DNA of 64,000 nucleotides from an uncultured Bacteroidales bacterium (lineage in GTDB: Bacteria > Bacteroidota > Bacteroidia > Bacteroidales > Bacteroidaceae): NCBI GenBank assembly GCA_902787575.1, contig CADAGX010000014.1, positions 1 to 64,000 of the forward strand. Direction: 5' to 3'. Made by a program: the position numbers and the translations under genes. A model generated the notes under the pieces. It saw only the letters and a list, made by a program, of their open reading frames with translations, was not told the DNA's origin and did no database searches. Of the stretch, positions 1 to 6,742 are shown in pieces (positions within the stretch are counted from its first letter, which is position 1; every line of letters starts with the position of its first letter).

Positions 1-252
1 CAGTTCGCCCAGTTTCACCACCTTGCCCTCGAGCAGCATCTCGCGTGCGCAGTCTACGAGCGAAACGATGACTGCGGTGATGTCTCCGCGCGTGAACTTG
101 GAGCCGTGGGCTGCGATGTGAGCGGCCAGTTCAGATTCTGTCAAAGTTTCTGTACGCTGCAGCACAGGGTAAGCCTTCGTGCTCCGGACGTTAATCTTCT
201 TCGTGCCCGGCTTAGCGGAACGAATGGCAATGCTGTAAGGAATCTGTCCCAT
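1..252 (-). CDS. HU_rel family DNA-binding protein (3' end outside window)
   Basis: This is a histone-like DNA-binding protein of the Bacteroidota HU-related family, expected to bend or coat DNA. The 84 visible residues begin MGQIPYSIAIRSAKPGTKK and include a TLTESELAAHIAAHGSKFTRGD helix region and the DCAREMLLEGKVVKLGEL stretch typical of the HU dimerisation fold. The ATG lies at 250-252 and the gene runs off the left edge, so the beta-arm region is not visible. A TAACTTTG -7 box lies upstream on the same strand at 371-378. In Bacteroidota such HU_rel genes often sit beside primase or helicase genes and an amidase of small mobile loci; the repeat-rich 1.1 kb upstream may be what is left of such a locus (inference). 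Confidence 0.85.
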   Translation of the reverse strand, partial: MGQIPYSIAIRSAKPGTKKINVRSTKAYPVLQRTETLTESELAAHIAAHGSKFTRGDITAVIVSLVDCAREMLLEGKVVKLGEL

Positions 253-315
253 AATCAGTTGTTTTTTTAGTTGGTTAATACTCTGTTCTCACACACGTGT
301 CTGAGAGGTCGAAAT

Positions 316-381
316 GCCAAGCGTCGCAGGCGCCCACGCGACGCGTCGCTTTCATCTCTGTGACACGTTGCAAAGTTACGA
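316..381. repeat. 22-bp phased repeat, 3 units
   Basis: Related units begin at 316, 338 and 360, exactly 22 bp apart. Each starts with a 12-bp core resembling GCCACRCGTSGC; the unit at 338 has the perfect palindrome GCGACGCGTCGC. The third unit runs into the HU_rel -7 box. The same family is seen at 22021, 29513, 33331, 40617, 51328 and 54371. Confidence 0.7.
371..378 (-). promoter_or_regulatory. Bacteroidota -7 box (TAACTTTG) for the HU_rel gene
   Basis: On the minus strand this reads TAACTTTG and matches the TAnnTTTG consensus of the primary Bacteroidota sigma factor. It lies about 118 bp upstream of the HU_rel start. The leader it would produce runs through the 22-bp phased repeat at 316-381. 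Confidence 0.6.
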
Positions 382-522
382 CATTGAGTATGCGGTTTTC
401 GAATTTTAGCGTATCTTTATTTTGAAAAACGTTCATTACTTTGATGATGTAACTGGTATAGCTCTTCTTACATTCCGTTCATAGACCCAACTTCTCCAAA
501 ACACACAATAGTCTTCATGTGT

Positions 523-667
523 TGTTACAGTGTTACAGTGTTACAGTTCTTGTGTAAGTGTTGTTAAGACTAAAAAGAAAATGCTATATATATATTATAT
601 ATAATATATATATAGATTATTATATACACACTTTTGGTTCGCTATTATGAACTGTAACACTGTAACA
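523..667. repeat. TGTTACAG iterons flanking a 32-bp AT palindrome
   Basis: Three tandem copies of TGTTACAG (523-546) face two inverted copies, CTGTAACA, at 652-667. Their inner parts form a perfect 19-bp inverted repeat (531-549 against 649-667). Between the arms, 584-615 is a perfect 32-bp palindrome made almost entirely of alternating T and A. Short iterons around an easily melted AT palindrome resemble a replication origin or an operator of a plasmid or mobile element, but no initiator gene is visible beside it. Confidence 0.7.
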
Positions 668-689
668 ATTGTAACGTTTGTGTCTGTAG

Positions 690-1125
690 TGGTCCTTGGC
701 CTTGCGCAGCATCGTATCGAGGCCTTCGAGGCCTTCGTGGATGCGCGGGACCGCCAATATTCTCCTTGTCGGGTTGGCGGCCATTGGTGAGCGTAGCCCG
801 AAGGTGGGGCTTGTCAAAGACCGCATGGCAAGAAACACCAAGCCCCCTCCTAACCTCCCCGAGGGGAGGGAAGCCCTCACCCTGCCACTTGTTTCGCTTC
901 AAGGGTAGGGAATTTGCTTGTCAAATTCCGAAACGCGAACACGACTTGCCATGCCATGTGAGATTCCTCCTGTCGTCGGAATGACACGTGAGAGGGACCA
1001 AAAGCCAAAAGCCAAAGTCCCCCTCCCCTCGGGGCAATCGCGCGTTATGTGTTCAAGCGATTGGTGAGGGCGCAGCCCGAAGGTGGGCAAAGGCTGGGGA
1101 GGGGGCTTGCACTATGCACTAAGAA
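690..1125. repeat. Mosaic of dispersed palindromic repeats, no convincing gene
   Basis: The stretch has no credible gene and consists of repeat fragments. ATTGGTGAG followed by AGCCCGAAGGTGGG occurs at 783-808 and 1060-1086. GC-rich palindromic blocks of the CTCCCC/GGGGAG type lie near 851-872 and 1019-1037. A stem-loop element related to copies at 10014 and 42953 is at 903-930, and a partial copy is near 810-823. A minus-strand open frame (620-880) reads partly through these repeats and could preserve the tail of a decayed gene, but I recognise no family in it. Confidence 0.55.
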
Positions 1126-1147
1126 CCCCTTCCTAAAAGTTTTTCCC

Positions 1148-1353
1148 CGAAAAAACCTACACGCCTACACTTTTCTGCCCTAACAGCCTGACTTGCTGCA
1201 CGGTAAGAGGGTGTAGGTTTTGGTGTAGGTTAGGCCAAACCGTGTAGGTAAACCTACACTCGAACCGCTTGCCTACACCCGAACCTACACGCCCCAAACG
1301 CACTGGCACACAACGCAATACGTGTGCGAAGTGTAGGCGTGTAGGTTTTTTCG
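1148..1353. repeat. 206-bp element with perfect 23-bp inverted ends and ten GTGTAGG boxes
   Basis: Bases 1148-1170 and 1331-1353 are perfect inverted copies of each other over 23 bp. Ten copies of GTGTAGG or its complement lie in and between them, at 1156, 1164, 1211, 1223, 1242, 1253, 1272, 1284, 1331 and 1339, arranged as five pairs. The pair at 1242-1259 forms an 8-bp stem with a 2-base loop. The right end is 34 bp from the stop codon of the restriction-like gene. It could be a miniature mobile element, an iteron array or a multi-site operator. Confidence 0.75.
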
Positions 1354-1386
1354 CGCAAAATTTCTTGGGAGAGAGGATATGGATGT

Positions 1387-4300
1387 TTATTCCATAGGTT
1401 TAATCATTGACTCGATAAATGTTATTTCATCATCCGTAAGACCGTATCTCTCATAGAGATCTGTGTCAGTCCAAGAACGAGTAAAATCCTGCACGGGGAC
1501 GAGATCAAAAGTTCTTGCCGAAACATCTGGTGAAACAATGGTTACTTGGCATAATATTCTGAAAAACTTCGTTTTAAGGTAAGACAAGCAATTCTGTGCT
1601 AATTGCTCCTGCTTAAAGGAAGCGACAACGACGTACGATTCTGTCACTACTGAACCTGGTTCCGATATGAAGGTCTGCACCGCACGCAACACCTGTCCGT
1701 TATCTTCTTCAGGTACTGACGTACTTCTTGAAGTTACCACTTTCCACTCGTCTATATATTCCGCATTCTTGGTAACTTCATCTCGCGATACATAGCCAAA
1801 TCCTTCTTTTTCTTTCTTAGTATAGATTTTTATTTCCCCACTTTCTTTGAATCCCATATAATTTGTTCTAAAGCCAAACGGCTTCTGTGAGAAAGACAGA
1901 GAAGACATTTTGGCTTCACCTATGGCGAATACTTTGTAAATAATGCTTCGGACGATATTGTCTCTGATTAGAAACTCTAATCCGAACTCCTTCTTGGGGC
2001 GTAGTTGCGATGGAGCAGTCATCGGCATATTAGTGATCTCTATCCTATCATCATTGTACTTTGTATCCCACAAAATATAACAAACGCCTCCGCCTATTCT
2101 AATGCCAGGAAAGCAATCACCGCCATTTCTGAAATCAAACATCTTACTGAAATGCTTGTCTGTTAACATACTTTCGCGGAAGCCATCCAATCCTCTTCCA
2201 CTCACTGACCAACGCGAGGGCATAATCATTGAAATATATTGAGGTTTCATCAATCTGGCAGCATTTACAAAATGCTGATATACAGGCATGGCACTTGCAT
2301 TGTTTCCCCCATCAAGTTCTTGATATGGCGGATTGCCTACTATTGCGTCTAACTTCATGTTCTCATTCTGGTTAATACCCCAAAAGCGGCGGCCGTCGCG
2401 CAAGGTATTAACGACTGCCTCTGGGTGTTCTGTAATGTTTTGTATAAGGTCGGGATAATATTGGGCATTTACTCTGGCGTCCGTAAATCCAGCAAGGGTG
2501 CGCTTGGTGATGCTCTTTGCCATCGGAGTCTTGCAGACAACAAGAATATTTTCTGCCAAAGTGAGGTCCCATAGGCTCTTGGCAAAGCCGTGGCTGACTT
2601 CGCCATACTTGGCGCGAGCCTCTTCCACTCTCTTCCTATATATATTATAGGCCACATAAAGCGGATATAGTCCGCTTTTGGAGTTGATTTCCAGTACGTG
2701 GCTCTCGGACCGGAACACATCCTTCGTCACCTGCCCGCGATCCACCCAGCGCGGTGCAGACAGGGTGTGTTGGAACTCATCGTCGTAGAAGCACCAGCCG
2801 CCCAGGCAGTCGCTCATGTGCATATTCACCACACGCCAAGGTGTGAGCACCGTCTCCTTATCCGGATTGCGAAACGTATTGAAGATGGCCGTAATGCGTT
2901 CTATACGTTCCTCGATGGTGAACTTGTCCGCAGCGCGAGCCATCTCGCGAATGCGGCGGCCAGCCTCGCGGAAGATGTCAGGGTCGTAGTATTTCTTGAA
3001 CTTCTCGAACTTCTCTTTATCCACGCCCTTAGGCATAAACTCTTCCCACGACGCATCGTCTATCAACGATGCAAAGTTATGGATGGTTATTTCGGCCTCA
3101 TCCACGAGTTCCGCACCGTATATCAGCAGTGGCATACGAATGCTGATGCCACGCAGTATCGAGATGGCCGTTCGCCGCTGATTGCCCATGGCTTTGAGTT
3201 CTTCAAGCCGGGCTTTCTCTTCGGGCGTCAGGTCTTTCTTTTTCTTCTCTAATCGTTTCTTCTCTTCGTATTGCTCGTTGGTGAAGCCCTGTTTGTTTAC
3301 GTCGATGTCGCCCGTTTTGGCCATCGCTTTGGTGGTGCCGATGGTGCGTTTCAGGTCGTCGAAGTCGCGCAATTCCACGTCCGTCAGTTTCAACAGCTCG
3401 TCGTTATAGAGCGCTCCGTCCTCGAATCCGCATTGCACCACTTTCTCTATCTGAGCCTTCTTCAGCTGGCTCATCATCTTGTTCACATCGTATGCCTTCA
3501 TCCGGCTACCGTCGATGCTGATAATAGGGCAGAAATTCAAAAAATCGCCCAATAAGCGACGGTCTTCCTCTGTCTGCTTTCCGGCCTTGGCCGACACCTT
3601 GGCCGTTTCGGCCAGCACCCTCAACGTTCGGTCTGGAGCGAAGTCGAAGGCGTAGCACTGTTCCTTCATGCGTCCGTTGCAGGTGAAAGGTGTCTGCACA
3701 CGGAAGATGGTCTGCATATACTGTGCTGCCGAGGTACTGAACGAACCAGCCATCATGAAGACTGCCGTCCACGGTTTAATGCTGACGCCCGTTGTCAGTC
3801 GTCCGCAACTGAGCGTAATGGTATAGGTCTCGTCGGGGTGGTCGCCAATGGCCCGGTTCACCATACTGAGCGCCTCGGTGTTTTCCTCGTCCTCGTCGCC
3901 GTTTCCTGCCACATTCACTATCTGGAACATACCAAAGACAGGGTGCTGCTTCAGTTTGCTGCTCAATGCACGGGCTGCCTTCACACCCGGCACCAGCCAC
4001 AATGTATGACGAAAGATACGGCGGAACGTGTCGTTGCTGTACGGATAGAGGCTGTCCTTGTCTTCCTTGCAAAGCAGATTGAGGAAACTATCTACGTCCC
4101 TATCGTGGATTAAGGTGTCATCCTCCTTGGTGCGGAAGAACTCGCGGAAGTTGAAAGCCTTCTCGTCCTCCATATACTCCGACATCAGCGAGCCGAGGTC
4201 GTAGGTATAGATGTTGATGGCTGGCAACGAGGCGTATGGGTTGGGCTCGTATGGATTATCTGTGGCCCATGCCTGCTTGGCACGCTGTTCCATCACATAG

Positions 4301-5298
4301 TCCCAAGTGAATATCTCTTCTTCGGTGTAGTCGTCGAAGAGATTGAAGGGTGTGCCCGAGAGTTGCAACACTTTGGTATTCTCTCGGATGAGTTCTTTCA
4401 GCACGTTCTGTCCGAGTTCGGTCTTGGTGCCTTCGTGCGCCTCGTCCACAATGACGAAGTCCCAAGCCGTCTGAAAGATTTCGTTGTTCTTGTCGAACTT
4501 GCCACCCACCTGCTCCGAGCCACGGAGGTCTTGCATCGAGGCAAAATAGACATACTTGCCACCCGCAGCCGCCTTCTTCTCCAGCACTCGGAACGCCTCG
4601 CCTCTGCCCTTAGAACCATAACTAAAGTCTTTCCTATCGCAGAAAATCTTGTTGAAATCTTCGAACCAGCCTTCATCCACCACAGGACGATGTGTCAGGA
4701 TTAGGGTTCGGCTGAATTCCTCTTCCTTCACCACCTGCAAGGCTGAGAGCGTCTTGCCGAAGCGCATCTTGGCGTTCCACAGCATCTGGTTGCCCTTCTT
4801 AAACCGTTTGCGAGTCTTCGAGATAGCTTCCTGTTGCTCGGGACGGAAGATAATAGGCGTCTGGCCATGCGTAATGTCCGATGGATGCAAACTCGTCTCG
4901 CCTTGCTTCACCGCACGAATTGCTTTCTTCACCGTCTCCAAATCGCAGCAGTACCACTCGTCGGCTCCCTTCACGCCGTCGAACTCTTTCTTCTTGATGC
5001 CGCTACGTTCCAGCACTTTATGCACCTGTTTGTCGTTAAAGGTCATAATCATGCCGTTGCGCACGAAAATGCTGATTCCGGTGTAGAGCAACTGATAGGC
5101 AATGCCTGCAGTCTTGGTGTACTGGCGGATGCGCTTGTGAGCAGCCTTCTGCAGTGCTTCTGTATTGTTGAACAGGTTGCTGCCATCGTCTTCGCTGATG
5201 GTGGTCTCACCAATCTTCAGGCAGTCCCGATGCCGCTCGTCGTTGATGGCAAACACATAGATGAGTTTGGACTTCAGTGAGGATTCGAATGTGGACAT
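1387..5298 (-). CDS. Large restriction-modification-like protein: GIY-YIG-like, SF2 helicase, NPPY methylase and recognition region
   Basis: This 1303-residue protein looks like a DNA translocase/nuclease joined to part of an adenine methyltransferase. Residues about 10-70 resemble the T5orf172/MUG113 branch of GIY-YIG nucleases (LIYVFAIND, LKIGET, AHKRIRQY). A superfamily 2 helicase follows: Walker A MRFGKT with K182, DEAH at 285-288, then LSGTPF and a GRLTTGVSIKPW motif VI region. A basic coiled stretch (EEKKRLEKKKKDL) follows. The Eco57I-like methylase catalytic motif NPPY is at 989-992, and a target-recognition-like C-terminus ends TDDEITFIESMIKPME. No clear AdoMet motif I is seen here; a candidate is in the upstream gene, 24 bp away. 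The last kilobase is visibly AT-richer than the rest. Domain order resembles type ISP enzymes, but the nuclease differs and the methylase is split. Confidence 0.8.
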   Translation of the reverse strand: MSTFESSLKSKLIYVFAINDERHRDCLKIGETTISEDDGSNLFNNTEALQKAAHKRIRQYTKTAGIAYQLLYTGISIFVRNGMIMTFNDKQVHKVLERSGIKKKEFDGVKGADEWYCCDLETVKKAIRAVKQGETSLHPSDITHGQTPIIFRPEQQEAISKTRKRFKKGNQMLWNAKMRFGKTLSALQVVKEEEFSRTLILTHRPVVDEGWFEDFNKIFCDRKDFSYGSKGRGEAFRVLEKKAAAGGKYVYFASMQDLRGSEQVGGKFDKNNEIFQTAWDFVIVDEAHEGTKTELGQNVLKELIRENTKVLQLSGTPFNLFDDYTEEEIFTWDYVMEQRAKQAWATDNPYEPNPYASLPAINIYTYDLGSLMSEYMEDEKAFNFREFFRTKEDDTLIHDRDVDSFLNLLCKEDKDSLYPYSNDTFRRIFRHTLWLVPGVKAARALSSKLKQHPVFGMFQIVNVAGNGDEDEENTEALSMVNRAIGDHPDETYTITLSCGRLTTGVSIKPWTAVFMMAGSFSTSAAQYMQTIFRVQTPFTCNGRMKEQCYAFDFAPDRTLRVLAETAKVSAKAGKQTEEDRRLLGDFLNFCPIISIDGSRMKAYDVNKMMSQLKKAQIEKVVQCGFEDGALYNDELLKLTDVELRDFDDLKRTIGTTKAMAKTGDIDVNKQGFTNEQYEEKKRLEKKKKDLTPEEKARLEELKAMGNQRRTAISILRGISIRMPLLIYGAELVDEAEITIHNFASLIDDASWEEFMPKGVDKEKFEKFKKYYDPDIFREAGRRIREMARAADKFTIEERIERITAIFNTFRNPDKETVLTPWRVVNMHMSDCLGGWCFYDDEFQHTLSAPRWVDRGQVTKDVFRSESHVLEINSKSGLYPLYVAYNIYRKRVEEARAKYGEVSHGFAKSLWDLTLAENILVVCKTPMAKSITKRTLAGFTDARVNAQYYPDLIQNITEHPEAVVNTLRDGRRFWGINQNENMKLDAIVGNPPYQELDGGNNASAMPVYQHFVNAARLMKPQYISMIMPSRWSVSGRGLDGFRESMLTDKHFSKMFDFRNGGDCFPGIRIGGGVCYILWDTKYNDDRIEITNMPMTAPSQLRPKKEFGLEFLIRDNIVRSIIYKVFAIGEAKMSSLSFSQKPFGFRTNYMGFKESGEIKIYTKKEKEGFGYVSRDEVTKNAEYIDEWKVVTSRSTSVPEEDNGQVLRAVQTFISEPGSVVTESYVVVASFKQEQLAQNCLSYLKTKFFRILCQVTIVSPDVSARTFDLVPVQDFTRSWTDTDLYERYGLTDDEITFIESMIKPME

Positions 5299-5322
5299 CT
5301 TGTATATTTACTATTTACGGAT

Positions 5323-6318
5323 TTACGATTTGATGAGGTCGATGAAGCGTATTTTCTTTTTGTCGTTCGCCCAGTCGCGAATAAGGCAGTAGGTTCCATT
5401 GTGGCGACGAAGATTTTCCTGCTGACAGCCTACACACTGGATAGTCTGTTCTTCTTCGCCAAAAAGGGTTTGGACTGTCTCTGTCACTCCGTTGCGGCAG
5501 CTGTCTGGCACCACCCCTTTCAGCCCATCCATCTGAAACAGATTCCACGAAATGATATAGGCGATATAGTTGATGGATTTCTGCAGCGGAACCTTGCCAA
5601 ATTTGGCCTGATAATATTCAATGAAAGAAAAAAGCAATGCTTCGCGAGCCAACAGCAGGTTGTCGCCCTGCCATTCAAAGCCGTAAGTATTCTTGTAGGC
5701 CGTCTGTGCCCAGTCGAGCCAATCGCCGCTGGTTTCTGTATTTTCGCTGACGACACGCAGTTTGCGGTCGAGCAGACCGATGCGTTGCCGAAGTGGAATC
5801 ACCTCGCCTGTGGTAGCATCGTATCGGCTGACGAGATAAGGAGCCTCGCCGCAAGTCAGTTCCATACGGGTGGCGCGGACATAGTCTTTCCACGTCTTTC
5901 CTACGGGGAAAATGATTTTGTCGGGATTGGATTGCCAAGTATGGTCGGACGTGTGCTCTACATTAAATACATCTTTCCGTCCAAACCATGCTTCATCCAC
6001 AAGATTGTTCTGAGCGTTGCAAACCCACGAAGGCGTAAACACCTCTGCCATATCCTTAGCACGGTCTGTCTGCTCAGCTTTGGTCTTAAGCACACGAGGA
6101 CGTATGACCATGCCGTGCTCGCCCGTAATCAGATGGGGTAGTATCTCGGAATGGTAATCATACGCTGGGCCGAGCGCCTCATAGTCGTGCGTCGCCCAAA
6201 AGATGTTCTTGCCTGTGGTATGGTCGCGCAGCAGTATGTCGAGCACTGCTGCCGACAATGCCTGCAAGTCGTCCTCCCTGATATCCACGCTGGAAGGACT
6301 CGCGTCTTTGTTTGGCAT
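5323..6318 (-). CDS. Methylase-like small subunit of the restriction-modification unit
   Basis: This 331-residue protein is transcribed just before the large subunit and probably supplies the front half of its adenine methyltransferase. Residues 92-96 read EVFTP, as in the N-terminal motif X region of N6-adenine methylases. Residues 155-160 read TCGEAP, followed by YLVSRYD, a plausible AdoMet-binding motif I. Residues 208-226 (YKNTYGFEWQGDNLLLARE) resemble the helix after that site. It has no NPPY catalytic motif, which lies in the next gene. Similar proteins are usually called restriction endonuclease subunit M in Bacteroidota. The motif assignment is by eye and the split is an inference. 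Confidence 0.7.
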   Translation of the reverse strand: MPNKDASPSSVDIREDDLQALSAAVLDILLRDHTTGKNIFWATHDYEALGPAYDYHSEILPHLITGEHGMVIRPRVLKTKAEQTDRAKDMAEVFTPSWVCNAQNNLVDEAWFGRKDVFNVEHTSDHTWQSNPDKIIFPVGKTWKDYVRATRMELTCGEAPYLVSRYDATTGEVIPLRQRIGLLDRKLRVVSENTETSGDWLDWAQTAYKNTYGFEWQGDNLLLAREALLFSFIEYYQAKFGKVPLQKSINYIAYIISWNLFQMDGLKGVVPDSCRNGVTETVQTLFGEEEQTIQCVGCQQENLRRHNGTYCLIRDWANDKKKIRFIDLIKS

Positions 6319-6700
6319 TCTTCGCGCTTATAGCTTTAGGACAATAAGCACTTATCGGAATACTTTTGGGCTATATGCATCAAAGCCTCTACGAACGAAA
6401 AAAGCGTGTCCGCTCCTTACCGAACATAGAGGCCCTGAGATAGCCCGGTTGATGATAAGTGACGTCCACGCCAAAAGCGCGAACAATCACAATTATCAGT
6501 AATCAACACTATTTAGAAATTTCTCAGGTTTCTATGTTCTTCTAATAACTGCTCATGTCGTTATTGTTTCCACAAAAATGACACCGGTGCCTCCTCTGAG
6601 GTTCAAACGTCTGTTGCAGCACGATGGCCGGTACTTGCCTGCAAAAATACAAAAAGAAATTGAGAACAAAAGATATTCTGCTATTTTTCTACCAAAAAAG
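6319..6700. other. Spacer upstream of the restriction unit, no gene seen
   Basis: I see no coding sequence in this stretch between two minus-strand genes. A possible minus-strand -7 box TATTTTTG lies at 6642-6649; if used for the restriction unit the leader would be over 300 nt. No TAnnTTTG box is apparent nearer the start at 6318. Confidence 0.4.
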
Positions 6701-6738
6701 AATGGGGAGTTTCGCTCTGTCTGCTGAAACTCCCCATT
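6692..6738 (-). terminator. Rho-independent terminator of the beta-barrel gene
   Basis: A 13-bp perfect stem, 6701-6713 against 6726-6738 (AATGGGGAGTTTC and its complement), is followed on the minus strand by CTTTTTTGG. It starts 4 bp after the stop codon of the outer membrane gene. Confidence 0.85.
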
Positions 6739-6742
6739 CCTT

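Noticed and set aside
620-880. Small minus-strand gene near the AT palindrome
   Set aside because: Half of the product is translated repeat and the rest matches no family I know; kept only as a possible remnant.
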